Of a stretch of DNA of 64,000 nt, positions 47,990 through 56,631 are shown piece by piece (position 1 is the stretch's first letter; each line of letters starts with the position of its first letter). The position numbers and the translations under genes are program-made. The stretch is from Mesorhizobium sp. B1-1-8 (GTDB lineage: Bacteria > Pseudomonadota > Alphaproteobacteria > Rhizobiales > Rhizobiaceae). The notes below the pieces were generated by a model, which did not search any database, was not told where the DNA came from, and saw only the letters and a program-made list of their open reading frames with translations. Location of the stretch: the NCBI RefSeq assembly GCF_006442795.2, contig NZ_CP083956.1, positions 5,309,501 through 5,373,500 on the forward strand, given 5' to 3'.

Positions 47990-49312
47990 TTACTCGCCTG
48001 GATGCTTCGCCGGCTCGGAATGCATTTTCCGCACCCGGCGCACGCCCCACCAGACGAGCAGGATGGCGACCGGCACCGAGGCGGCGGTGACGACTTCCGG
48101 CGCGAAGGCGTGGCCGAAGACCGAAGCGCCCTTGGCGAGGTAACCGATCAGGCCGACGACATAGTAGGAGACGGCGGCGACCGAGAGACCTTCTACCGTC
48201 TGTTGCAGGCGCAATTGCAGGCGAGCTCGGTTGTTCATCGAGGCGAGCAGGTCGCGGTTCTGCTTTTCGACCTCGACGTCGACCCAGGTGCGCAGCAGTG
48301 TGGTGGCGCGGGTGAGTTTTCGCGAGAGATTGGCCTGGCGCTCCTCGACCGAACGGCAGGTGCGCATCGCCGGCGCCATGCGTCGCTGCAGGAAACCGGC
48401 CCAGGTGTCGAAGCCTTGCACCGGCTCCTCATCCAGCGCCTCCAGCCGCTCGGTGACGATGCCGTCATAAGCACGGCTGGCGCCGAAGCGGTAGAGGCTG
48501 GAGGCGGCATCGGCCTCCAGCTCAGCGGCGAGCTCGGTAAGGTCGGCAAGCAAGGTCTGGCTGTCGCGGGTCTCGGCCGCCTTCATCTCCAGCGTGGTTT
48601 GCGCCAGCCGGTCCTCGATGCGGCGCGCGCGGCCCGACAAGGTCAGCGCCAACGGCAGACCGAGCATGGCGAGCGTGCGATAGGTCTCGATGTCGATCAG
48701 CCGCTGCGACAAGGCGCCGGTGCTCGCCGGCGTCAGGCCGCGGTCGAGCACCAGCATGCGGGTCAGGCCATCGCCGTCCTGGCGGAAATCAGTGACGATG
48801 GCGGCGGCACCGCGCTCGACCAGCGAATAGCACAGGCTGGTCGGATCGAAGCCGGCGATCAGCTTTTCGCTCGCCTGTGTCCATTTGCGGATCTCCAGCC
48901 GGATGCCGGAGATCACCGTTCCCGGCGGCGAGAAGCCGTTGCCGAAGGGCGAATCCTCCTGGCCCCTCCCGCTCTCAGCAAGCGATCCTTCCCACAGATA
49001 GGTCGAGAATTCCGTATGGCGTTCCCAGCGCAGCGAGCCCTGGCCCCATTTCATGGCGTGGTGGCGGGCCTGACGGTCGGGCGCCGCAATGCCCAAGCGC
49101 CGCGACAGTTCCGAGAGCACGGCATGATCGACGGCCGAGCCGCCTTCGGTCATGAAGGAAAGCTGGACCAGCACGCGCGGCTTTTCGACCAGCGGATGCG
49201 GGCGGGCATGGACCTCGCCCAGCGCGCCGGGCCGTCCCTCATGAGCCGGAAAACCCATGACGCTGCCTTGGGTGCGCGGCTGGAATTGGAGATCGGATGT
49301 CTCGTCCGACAC
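47990..49312 (-). CDS. DUF3422 family membrane-anchored protein
   Basis: This is a 440-residue protein of the DUF3422 family, conserved in Proteobacteria and of unknown function. A soluble N-terminal domain begins with the family's FPAHEGRPGALGEVHARPH (His-rich). A coiled-coil-like middle (QTTLEMKAAETRDSQTLLADLTELAAELE) and two C-terminal transmembrane helices (LSVAAVSYYVVGLIGYLAKGA, VTAASVPVAILLVWWGV) follow. I chose the GTG at 49312, preceded by CAGGGGGA. The longer upstream frame is not similar to the family. Confidence 0.85.
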   Translation of the reverse strand: MSDETSDLQFQPRTQGSVMGFPAHEGRPGALGEVHARPHPLVEKPRVLVQLSFMTEGGSAVDHAVLSELSRRLGIAAPDRQARHHAMKWGQGSLRWERHTEFSTYLWEGSLAESGRGQEDSPFGNGFSPPGTVISGIRLEIRKWTQASEKLIAGFDPTSLCYSLVERGAAAIVTDFRQDGDGLTRMLVLDRGLTPASTGALSQRLIDIETYRTLAMLGLPLALTLSGRARRIEDRLAQTTLEMKAAETRDSQTLLADLTELAAELEADAASSLYRFGASRAYDGIVTERLEALDEEPVQGFDTWAGFLQRRMAPAMRTCRSVEERQANLSRKLTRATTLLRTWVDVEVEKQNRDLLASMNNRARLQLRLQQTVEGLSVAAVSYYVVGLIGYLAKGASVFGHAFAPEVVTAASVPVAILLVWWGVRRVRKMHSEPAKHPGE

Positions 49313-49519
49313 GGCTGGTCCCCCTGGTTTCGACCCTTCGTGCAATGGCGTCGTCTTGCGGCAATAGGCAATGGAGGTAAACAGCAAAATTTGGCAGCGG
49401 CCGATGCAAGGCGCGGCACAGGAACCGACCGGACTGGGCGAATTGGATAAATAATTTGACCAGTTGGCGACAGTGGCTTTAATCTGCGCGACATTCCGTC
49501 CCGTTCCCAGGCGCCTCCG

Positions 49520-50323
49520 TTGAGCGACATTTTTTCCAGGATCGAGCATTCGCGCACCGCCGACGAGGTGGTGCAGCAGATCGAGAGCCTGATCCTCGAA
49601 GGCGTGCTGCGCACCGGTGACCGGCTGCCGGGCGAGCGCGAGCTGGCACGCCAGTTCGACGTGTCGCGGCCGATCCTGCGCGACGCGCTGAAGGCGCTGG
49701 AAGCCCGTGGCCTGCTGACGACCCGGCCGGGCGGCGGCACCCATGTCGCCGACGTCATCGGCCAGCTGTTCACCAGGCCGGTGACGGACCTCATCTCCAC
49801 GCATCGCAAGGCGGTGACCGACTATCTGGAATACCGGCGCGAGATCGAAGCGGTGGCGGCCGAATATGCGGCGCGGCGCGCGACGCCCGAGGACCTGGCG
49901 CTGCTCGACCGCATCATGGCGCGCATGGACGAGGCGCACCGCACCGGCGACTTCGACGACGAGGCCGAAATCGATGTCGAGTTCCACCACGCGGTGTGCG
50001 AATGCGCGCACAACATCATCCTGTTGCACACGCTGCGCTCCTGCTACCGGCTGTTGTCCGAAGGTGTGTTTCAGAACCGGCTTCTGGCGTTCACCGTGCC
50101 CGGCGCGCGCGATGCGCTGCTTCACCAGCACCGGGCGATCCACAAAGCGATCAAGGCCGGCGATCCGATCGCGGCGCGCAAGGCGGCGATGGACCACATC
50201 ACCTACGTCGAACGCTCGATGGCCGAGGCGGAGCGCAGCGGCGACTGGCAGCGCGTGTCGCGGCTGAGGTTCAGGCAGCGCTCCGAGGCCGGCGACATCG
50301 AACCCACACGCAAACGATCCTAA
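49520..50323 (+). CDS. GntR-family regulator (FadR/LldR-like)
   Basis: This is a 267-residue FCD-type GntR regulator. The winged helix lies at residues about 12-80 (LRTGDRLPGERELARQFDVSRP, LRDALKALEARGLLTTRPGGGTHV). A helical effector-binding domain follows from about residue 95, with metal/ligand His residues in EFHHAVCECAHN and HQHRAIHKAI. The TTG at 49520 is the best in-frame start, though its ribosome-binding site is weak. It lies 18 bp before lldD and is likely to control it in response to lactate. Confidence 0.88.
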   Translation: MSDIFSRIEHSRTADEVVQQIESLILEGVLRTGDRLPGERELARQFDVSRPILRDALKALEARGLLTTRPGGGTHVADVIGQLFTRPVTDLISTHRKAVTDYLEYRREIEAVAAEYAARRATPEDLALLDRIMARMDEAHRTGDFDDEAEIDVEFHHAVCECAHNIILLHTLRSCYRLLSEGVFQNRLLAFTVPGARDALLHQHRAIHKAIKAGDPIAARKAAMDHITYVERSMAEAERSGDWQRVSRLRFRQRSEAGDIEPTRKRS

Positions 50324-50341
50324 GGGGACAAACGGACCAGC

Positions 50342-51478
50342 ATGAGCGACATCCTCACCATCGCCGATCTCAAGGAACTCGCGCGCCGCCGCGTGCCGAA
50401 GATGTTCTTCGACTATGCCGATTCCGGCGCCTGGACCGAGAGCACCTACCGCGCCAACGAGGAGGATTTCGGCAAGATCAAGTTCCGCCAGCGCGTGCTG
50501 GTCGACATGAGCAACCGCTCGCTGGAATCGACCATGATCGGGCAGACCGTGGCGATGCCGGTAGCCTTGGCCCCAACAGGCCTGACCGGCATGCAGCACG
50601 CCGATGGCGAGATGCTGGCGGCGCAGGCGGCGGAAGAATTCGGCGTGCCGTTCACGCTGTCGACGATGAGCATCTGCTCGATCGAGGATGTCGCGTCGGT
50701 GACGAAGAAACCGTTCTGGTTCCAGCTCTATGTGCTGCGCGACAAGGACTTCGTGCTCAACCTGATTGACCGCGCCAAGGCGGCGAAATGTTCCGCACTG
50801 GTTTTGACGCTCGACCTGCAGATCCTCGGCCAGCGCCACAAGGACGTGCGCAACGGGCTTTCGGCGCCGCCTAAGATGACGCCGGCCAACATCATCGACC
50901 TGGCCATGAAGCCGCGCTGGTGCCTGGGGATCGCCGGCACCAAGCGGCGCACCTTCCGCAACATCGTCGGCCACGCCAAGGGCGTCGGCGATGTCTCTTC
51001 GCTATCGTCCTGGACGAACGAGCAGTTCGACCCGCATCTGTCGTGGAAGGACGTCGCCTGGATCAAGGAACGCTGGGGCGGCAAGCTGATCCTGAAGGGC
51101 ATTCTGGACAAGGAAGACGCGCTGATGGCGGCCGAGACCGGCGCCGATGCAATTGTGGTTTCCAATCATGGCGGGCGGCAGCTCGACGGCGCCGCCTCGT
51201 CAATCTCGGTGCTGGAAGAGATCGCCGATGCGGTCGGCGACAGGATCGAAGTGCATATGGATGGCGGCATCCGATCCGGCCAGGACGTGCTGAAGGCGCT
51301 CTGTCTCGGCGCCAAGGGCACCTATATCGGCCGCCCGTTTCTCTACGGCCTCGGCGCCATGGGAAAGGAAGGGGTAACCAAGGCGCTCGAAATCATCCGC
51401 AAGGAGATGGACATCACGCTGGCGTTGTGCGGGAAACGCCTGGTGACCGACATGGGCAAGGACCAGCTTCGTCGCTAG
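50342..51478 (+). CDS. lldD: FMN-dependent alpha-hydroxy-acid (L-lactate) dehydrogenase
   Basis: This 378-residue FMN enzyme oxidises L-lactate or a similar 2-hydroxy acid to the 2-oxo acid. The FMN site spans ADSGAWTESTYRAN and PVALAPTGLTGMQHADGE. The catalytic His and Arg lie in VVSNHGGRQLDGA, and DGGIRSGQDVLKALCLGA binds the FMN phosphate. Upstream is its probable GntR regulator in the same orientation. A glycolate substrate cannot be excluded, since the glc genes are close by. Confidence 0.92.
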   Translation: MSDILTIADLKELARRRVPKMFFDYADSGAWTESTYRANEEDFGKIKFRQRVLVDMSNRSLESTMIGQTVAMPVALAPTGLTGMQHADGEMLAAQAAEEFGVPFTLSTMSICSIEDVASVTKKPFWFQLYVLRDKDFVLNLIDRAKAAKCSALVLTLDLQILGQRHKDVRNGLSAPPKMTPANIIDLAMKPRWCLGIAGTKRRTFRNIVGHAKGVGDVSSLSSWTNEQFDPHLSWKDVAWIKERWGGKLILKGILDKEDALMAAETGADAIVVSNHGGRQLDGAASSISVLEEIADAVGDRIEVHMDGGIRSGQDVLKALCLGAKGTYIGRPFLYGLGAMGKEGVTKALEIIRKEMDITLALCGKRLVTDMGKDQLRR

Positions 51479-51510
51479 CTAGGAGGTTGTTCACCCCACT
51501 GGTCCTAGCT
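51477..51510 (+). terminator. hairpin after lldD (weak terminator candidate)
   Basis: AGCTAGGA (51477-51484) and TCCTAGCT (51503-51510) form a perfect 8-bp stem directly over the lldD stop. No T-run follows, so termination would be weak at best. Confidence 0.3.
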
Positions 51511-51529
51511 TCCGTGTTCGACACGGAGA
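51511..51529 (+). promoter_or_regulatory. hairpin covering the ribosome-binding site of the metallophosphoesterase gene
   Basis: TCCGTGT (51511-51517) and ACACGGA (51521-51527) form a perfect 7-bp stem with a 3-base loop. Its right arm overlaps GGAGA (51525-51529), the only ribosome-binding site for the TTG start at 51540. It could restrict translation of that gene. Confidence 0.4.
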
Positions 51530-51539
51530 AGCATTCGCC

Positions 51540-52313
51540 TTGACCGAGACTGGAATTCACTTCCTCGACGCGCGCGGACCGGATGGCATGCGGCTCTATG
51601 CCATTGGCGATGTGCATGGCCGCCATGATTTGCTGGCTGCCATGCACCGCAGGATCGAGAGCGAGCTGGAATACGCCCCGTCCACCGACTGGCGCATCAT
51701 CCACCTCGGCGACTATACGGACCGGGGACCGGACTCGAAAAGCGTCATCGATTTCCTGATCGAGGCCCAGAAGCGCAATCCGCGCAATCTGATGCTCGCC
51801 GGCAATCATGACCTCGGCATGCTCGATTTTCTTGCCGACCCCGACCCGGACGGCCTGTTCATGCGCTATGGCGGCGTCCAGACGGCGCAGTCCTATGGCG
51901 TGGACCTGACAGGAGACGCCCGCTGGTTCGGCAAGGCCGAGGCGGTGCGGCGGGGACACGCGGCGCTGGTCGATGCGGTGCCGCAAGCCCATATCGACTT
52001 CCTGCGCTCGCTGCAATTTTCAGTGATTTTTGGCGACTTCTTCTTCTGCCATGCCGGCATCCGCCCCGGCATTCCGCTCGAAAGCCAAAATCCGCAGGAC
52101 CTGATCTGGATCCGCGACGCCTTCCACCACCATCCTGGCCTTTATCCGAAGGTGATCGTGCATGGGCACACACCCGTTCCCGAGCCGGAGGTGCTGGCCA
52201 ACCGCGTCAATGTCGACACGCTCGCCTGGCAGTCGGGAACGCTCAGCGCGCTCGCCGTCAATGGCGCCGATAAACGCATCCTGGCGGTGCAGGGAAAACG
52301 TTTTGATCCCTGA
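51540..52313 (+). CDS. metallophosphoesterase (serine/threonine phosphatase-like)
   Basis: This 257-residue calcineurin-like phosphoesterase has GDVHG at 23-27, GDYTDRG at 57-63 and GNHD at 88-91. VHGHTPV near the C terminus provides the last metal-binding His. It resembles the PrpA/PP1-like protein phosphatase group, but the substrate is not known. The TTG at 51540 follows GGAGA by ten bases. A hairpin covers that site. Confidence 0.9.
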   Translation: MTETGIHFLDARGPDGMRLYAIGDVHGRHDLLAAMHRRIESELEYAPSTDWRIIHLGDYTDRGPDSKSVIDFLIEAQKRNPRNLMLAGNHDLGMLDFLADPDPDGLFMRYGGVQTAQSYGVDLTGDARWFGKAEAVRRGHAALVDAVPQAHIDFLRSLQFSVIFGDFFFCHAGIRPGIPLESQNPQDLIWIRDAFHHHPGLYPKVIVHGHTPVPEPEVLANRVNVDTLAWQSGTLSALAVNGADKRILAVQGKRFDP

Positions 52314-52357
52314 TCCCGAAGGGCGGGACCAGCTTCCGCTTGCCGGGAAGGATCAGG
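52309..52357. terminator. inverted repeat between convergent genes
   Basis: CCTGATCC (52309-52316) and GGATCAGG (52350-52357) form an 8-bp stem around a 33-base loop. It lies between the convergent metallophosphoesterase and small-protein genes. The lack of a T-run makes it a modest terminator candidate. Confidence 0.35.
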
Positions 52358-52358
52358 C

Positions 52359-52520
52359 TTAATTGAGCGAGGCGGTGACGCCGTAGCCGTCAACGGCCCG
52401 GTGGTTGGCCGCGGCGTCGGCGGCATAGATGCCGAGGCCGCACAGAACAATGGCAGACAGCATGACAAAAGACAAAAGCGCTGCTTTCACGGACGTCATC
52501 TCAGGTTGAATTTTCTGCAT
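52359..52520 (-). CDS. small membrane or exported protein, 53 residues
   Basis: The reverse strand encodes MQKIQPEMTSVKAALLSFV, then a hydrophobic core (LSAIVLCGLGIYAADAAANHRA) and the tail VDGYGVTASLN. The N-terminal hydrophobic segment could be a signal peptide or a single membrane helix. An alternative ATG at 52499 gives 46 residues. No strong ribosome-binding site is visible. The high-quality coding look and the position between two genes suggest it is real. Confidence 0.5.
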   Translation of the reverse strand: MQKIQPEMTSVKAALLSFVMLSAIVLCGLGIYAADAAANHRAVDGYGVTASLN

Positions 52521-52783
52521 CTGGGCACGAGGCGGTTACCAATGCGTTGAAACAATAAAATGCGTATCAATGTTTCGACGATTTCGCGCTTCTAAGCAGA
52601 TTCTGTATCGCCGGTGTGTCGCGTGGATCACACAAAAGGTTCATCGCGGTTGCACCGAAGATGCAGAGCGCGCGCTTCTAGGATGGCTACCGGACACAAG
52701 CCAAGGATGAAGCGGGTTTTCCCCAGGCGGAACTGCGGCAGCGTGCCAATTATGTCACGCCGCGCGGTGCGACCAGCGCAGTT

Positions 52784-53482
52784 TCAGATCGTCGCCACCC
52801 AGGCGCGGGCGATCGCAAGGCCGGCAGCGTCGGCGTCCGGTCCGTTGCGGGCCATTTCGTCGTCGAGCCGGTCGTTCCAGTCGGGGTTGCGCTCGGCAAT
52901 GAGCGAGGCGAAGGACGTGCTCCAGTCGCGCACCATCGGACGATCGGCCTCGAAATGGAACTGGAAGCCGTAGACGGCGCGGCCGAGGCGGAACGCCTGG
53001 TTTTCGGCAACGGCGCTGCCGGCCAGCCGCACGGCTTGCTGGGGCAACTCGAAGGTGTCGTCATGCCATTCGAAGGTCGGGAAATTCTCGGGCAGCTTTT
53101 CCAGCACCGGATCGGACTTCGCCGCCGGCGTCAGAGACACCTCGTGCCAGCCGAATTCGGTGGCGCCGCCGATCTGGTTCTTGCCGCCGAAAGCACGCGC
53201 CAGAAGCTGGCTGCCGAGGCAGATGCCGAGCACCGAGCGATCCTTGTCGGCGAAGTCGCGAGTCAGGTCCATCAAGCGGGGGAAATAAGGGCAGATCTCG
53301 TCGTCAAGCGCATTCTGGGCGCCGCCGAGCACCACCATGGCGTCATGGCCGTCGCTATGCTCAGGCAGCGCATCGCCACGATAGGGCTTGCGCAGGTCGA
53401 TATCGGCGCCGGCCTCGACAAGTGCTGCGCCAATCTGGCCGAGGCCCTCATTGTCGAAATTCTGGACGACCAGGACGCGCAT
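52784..53482 (-). CDS. type 1 glutamine amidotransferase-like protein
   Basis: This is a 232-residue class I glutamine amidotransferase domain protein. The nucleophile is Cys88 in LGICLGSQLLA, with His176 and Glu178 in YGFQFHFEAD completing the triad. It is a stand-alone domain related to GMP-synthase-like and YLR126C-type proteins, so it may hydrolyse gamma-glutamyl compounds rather than feed a synthetase. The ATG at 53482 (MRVLVVQNFDNEG) has family-typical sequence. It is divergent from the CxxC protein at 53558. Confidence 0.88.
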   Translation of the reverse strand: MRVLVVQNFDNEGLGQIGAALVEAGADIDLRKPYRGDALPEHSDGHDAMVVLGGAQNALDDEICPYFPRLMDLTRDFADKDRSVLGICLGSQLLARAFGGKNQIGGATEFGWHEVSLTPAAKSDPVLEKLPENFPTFEWHDDTFELPQQAVRLAGSAVAENQAFRLGRAVYGFQFHFEADRPMVRDWSTSFASLIAERNPDWNDRLDDEMARNGPDADAAGLAIARAWVATI

Positions 53483-53557
53483 CGAAACTCTGCTGACATG
53501 ATGTTGACGACGCGAGCGATATCATGGTGCCCTTAACGCAGCCAATAAGGAACGCCT

Positions 53558-54220
53558 ATGCCACTGCAGAACCGGGTCGATCCCTTCGGCTCCATCCATT
53601 CCGTGCCGAATCGCGGCCTGTTCACCGGCAATCGCGGCATCATCCACGACCCCGAGACCAGGACGCTTCTGAAGAAGCGCTGGGCCTTGCAGGCCTGGAT
53701 CGTCTGCACCTGCCAATTCCGCGATGTGCGGCGCGAGCCGATGGGGCGCAACCGGCGAAGTGATGGCCAATTGGGCGGCAAAGCCGGCTGGACCGAACTG
53801 TTCTTCCTCGACGAGGTGACGGCGTTTGCCGCCGGTCACCGGCCCTGCTTCTTCTGCCGGCGCGAACGGGCGAGCGACTTCGTGTGCCGCTTCGGCGAGG
53901 CCTTCGGCATTGCCGAGCCGCGCGCGCCGATGGTCGACAAGCGGCTGCACAAGGAGCGCCTGGCCTCGGGTGGGCAGCCGCCAGCCATCACCGTTGAGGA
54001 GCTTGCCGGCCTGCCGGATGGCGTCATGGTCGCTGACGACGGGACCACCTATGCCCTGCGCGGTGGCAAGGCACTGCCCTGGTCGTTCGCGGGTTATAGC
54101 GATCCAATGAGGCTCGACAGGCTTGCGGGGCAATCGCTGCGGCTGCTGACGCCAGCGACAAGCGTTGCAGTGCTGAGACAGGGCTATGCGCCAGTCTGGC
54201 ATCCCTCCGCCGATACTTGA
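53558..54220 (+). CDS. conserved protein with CxxC motif, function unknown
   Basis: This is a 220-residue protein without a recognised catalytic domain. Two cysteine pairs (VCTCQFRDV and PCFFCRRERASDF) could bind zinc. The N-terminal segment GLFTGNRGIIHDPETRTLLKKRW and the C-terminal ALPWSFAGYSDPMRLDRL look well conserved, and proteins of this pattern are widespread in Rhizobiales. The ATG at 53558 follows a weak GGAA site. The next gene is rsmE in the same direction. Confidence 0.7.
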   Translation: MPLQNRVDPFGSIHSVPNRGLFTGNRGIIHDPETRTLLKKRWALQAWIVCTCQFRDVRREPMGRNRRSDGQLGGKAGWTELFFLDEVTAFAAGHRPCFFCRRERASDFVCRFGEAFGIAEPRAPMVDKRLHKERLASGGQPPAITVEELAGLPDGVMVADDGTTYALRGGKALPWSFAGYSDPMRLDRLAGQSLRLLTPATSVAVLRQGYAPVWHPSADT

Positions 54221-54317
54221 CGGCAACGCCGGCCTCGCCCATTGCTTAGATTCCCTTGTTTTTCGCAGGTTCTGATCGCAAGACCGCGAGACAACTTTTG
54301 CGGAACCTGCTTAGGCC

Positions 54318-55052
54318 ATGCGCGCCAATTACAAAATGCAGCGGCTGTTCGTGCCGGACGATCTCGGGCCGGGCCTCGAATTCGATGCCGGACAGCAGCA
54401 GAGCCATTACCTCGCGCATGTGCTGCGGCTCGGCGAAGGCGCCGAGCTGCTTGTCTTCAATGGCCGCGACGGCGAATGGTCGGCGGAGGTCGCCGCCAAA
54501 TCCAAGAAGGCGTTGCGCCTGAAAGTCGTCGCCCTGCAGCGGCCGCAGCCGCCATTGCCCGACCTCGTCTACTGTTTCGCGCCGCTGAAGCAGGGACGCC
54601 TCGACTATCTGGTGCAGAAGGCGGTGGAGATGGGCGCCGGCATCCTGCAGCCGGTCATCACCCAGCATACGCAAGTGGCGAAGCCCGGCATCGAGCGGCT
54701 GCGCGCCAATGTCGTGGAAGCAGCCGAGCAATGCGGCATCCTGGCGGTGCCGGAGCTGCGCGAGGCGGAAAAGCTCGAACGCCTGCTCGGCAATTGGGAC
54801 AGAGAGCGGCGGCTGATTTTTTGCGACGAGGACGCCTCGACCAACAATCCGTTGCCGGCGCTGCAGGCGGTGCGCGTGAAAAAGCTGGCGCTGCTGGTCG
54901 GCCCGGAAGGTGGCTTTTCCGACGAGGAGCGCAGGACGCTGCGCGCGCTGCCTTTCGTCACCGCCATCCCGCTCGGGCCTCGCATCCTGCGCGCCGATAC
55001 CGCGGCGGTGGCAGCCCTTGCGGTCATGCAGGCGACGGTCGGCGACTGGTGA
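54318..55052 (+). CDS. rsmE: 16S rRNA (uracil-1498-N3)-methyltransferase
   Basis: RsmE methylates U1498 in the 30S decoding site. This 244-residue SPOUT-fold protein has a PUA-like N terminus ([38 protein letters not shown]) and a knotted SAM site with [13 protein letters not shown] and [18 protein letters not shown]. The ATG at 54318 gives the family's normal N terminus ([12 protein letters not shown]). Confidence 0.93.
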   Translation: MRANYKMQRLFVPDDLGPGLEFDAGQQQSHYLAHVLRLGEGAELLVFNGRDGEWSAEVAAKSKKALRLKVVALQRPQPPLPDLVYCFAPLKQGRLDYLVQKAVEMGAGILQPVITQHTQVAKPGIERLRANVVEAAEQCGILAVPELREAEKLERLLGNWDRERRLIFCDEDASTNNPLPALQAVRVKKLALLVGPEGGFSDEERRTLRALPFVTAIPLGPRILRADTAAVAALAVMQATVGDW

Positions 55053-55157
55053 TCAAATCCAGTTGAGCCTTGGCTCAGGATTTTTTGCTTGATCGGCTCC
55101 TGACATTTCGTCCATCTAGCGCCGGCAGTCGTCCGGCTGCCTTGAAGGGGCTGTTAA

Positions 55158-56531
55158 ATGGCGCGCGACACTACCGATACCCGGCCTATTGAAGGCGTCG
55201 ACGAACTCGTCGGCTATCTGGCGGCCGGCAACAAGCCGCGCGACAAATGGCGCATCGGCACCGAGCACGAGAAGTTCCCCTTCTATGTCGACGGCAACGC
55301 GCCGGTACCTTATGGCGGCAACCGCGGCATCCGCGCCATCCTCGAAGGCATGCAGGACAAGCTTGGCTGGGACCCGATCCTGGATGCCGGCCGCATCATC
55401 GGCCTGGTCGAGCCGACCGGCCAGGGCGCCATCTCGCTGGAGCCGGGCGGGCAGTTCGAGCTCTCCGGCGCGCCGCTGGAAACGATCCATCAGACCTGCC
55501 GCGAAGGCAATGCGCATCTGGCGCAGGTGCGCGAGATCGCCGAGCCGATGGGCATCCGCTTCCTCGGGCTTGGCGGCAGCCCGAAATGGTCGCTCGCCGA
55601 TACGCCGAAAATGCCGAAATCGCGTTACGAGATCATGACCCGCTACATGCCGAAGGTCGGCACCAAGGGCCTCGACATGATGTACCGCACCTGCACGATC
55701 CAGGTGAACCTCGACTTCGAGAGCGAGACCGACATGCGCCGCAAGATGCAGGTGTCGCTGAAGCTGCAGCCGCTGTCGACGGCGCTGTTTGCCAACTCGC
55801 CCTTCACCGAGAGCCGGCCGAACGGGCTTCAGAGCTGGCGCGGCGACATCTGGCGCGACACCGACAACCAGCGTTCCGGCATGCTCGAATTCTGCTTCTC
55901 GCCCGACTTCGGCTTCGCCGACTATGTCGGATGGGCGCTCGACGTGCCGATGTATTTCGTCATCCGCGACGGCCACTACCACGACATGACGCATGTCACC
56001 TTCCGCCAGTTCATGACGGGCGCCGCACGCAACGATATACCGGATGGATTGCCGACGATGGGCGACTGGGCAAATCACCTGTCGACGCTGTTTCCCGATG
56101 TGCGGCTGAAGCGCTTCCTCGAAATGCGCGGCGCCGATGGCGGGCCGTGGCGGCGCATCTGCGCGCTGCCAGCCTTCTGGGTCGGCCTGCTCTATGACGA
56201 GGCCGCGCTGGACGCCGCCGAGGCGCTGACCTCGAGCTGGACCTACAAGGAAGCACTGGCGATGCGCAACGCGGTGCCGGAGCTAGGCATCTCGGCGCCG
56301 TTCCGCAACACCAGCCTGCGCGAGGTCGCCCGGGAGGTGCTTGCCATCTCGCGCATGGGGCTGAAAAACCGCGCACGAAAAAACCGCGACGGCTATGACG
56401 AGACGTCGTTCCTCAACACGCTGGACGAGGTCGTGGCGCGCGGCACCACCAGCGCCGAGGAGATGCTGTCGGCCTATCACACCCGCTGGGGCGGCTCGAT
56501 CGAGCCGGTGTTCATGGAATACGCCTATTAA
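55158..56531 (+). CDS. gshA: glutamate-cysteine ligase, plant-type
   Basis: This 457-residue enzyme makes gamma-glutamylcysteine in glutathione synthesis. It belongs to the plant/alphaproteobacterial class: RIGTEHEKFPFYVDG and AISLEPGGQFELSGAP at the N-terminal half, MYRTCTIQVNLDFESE, and ANSPFTESRPNGLQSWRGDIW. These residues bind glutamate, ATP and magnesium. The ATG at 55158 starts MARDTTDT with AAGGGG upstream. Confidence 0.95.
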   Translation: MARDTTDTRPIEGVDELVGYLAAGNKPRDKWRIGTEHEKFPFYVDGNAPVPYGGNRGIRAILEGMQDKLGWDPILDAGRIIGLVEPTGQGAISLEPGGQFELSGAPLETIHQTCREGNAHLAQVREIAEPMGIRFLGLGGSPKWSLADTPKMPKSRYEIMTRYMPKVGTKGLDMMYRTCTIQVNLDFESETDMRRKMQVSLKLQPLSTALFANSPFTESRPNGLQSWRGDIWRDTDNQRSGMLEFCFSPDFGFADYVGWALDVPMYFVIRDGHYHDMTHVTFRQFMTGAARNDIPDGLPTMGDWANHLSTLFPDVRLKRFLEMRGADGGPWRRICALPAFWVGLLYDEAALDAAEALTSSWTYKEALAMRNAVPELGISAPFRNTSLREVAREVLAISRMGLKNRARKNRDGYDETSFLNTLDEVVARGTTSAEEMLSAYHTRWGGSIEPVFMEYAY

Positions 56532-56631
56532 CCGTTCGCCGGCTACCGGACGGTGATACCGCAAAAGCCGCTTCAATCGGTGATGGAAAAGAACTAGGCT
56601 TCCCCGCAACAGTATTGCGGAGGAAAACGCG

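Noticed and set aside
49313..50974. Reverse extension of the DUF3422 gene
   Set aside because: It runs antisense to the GntR and lldD genes; the GTG at 49312 gives the family's length.
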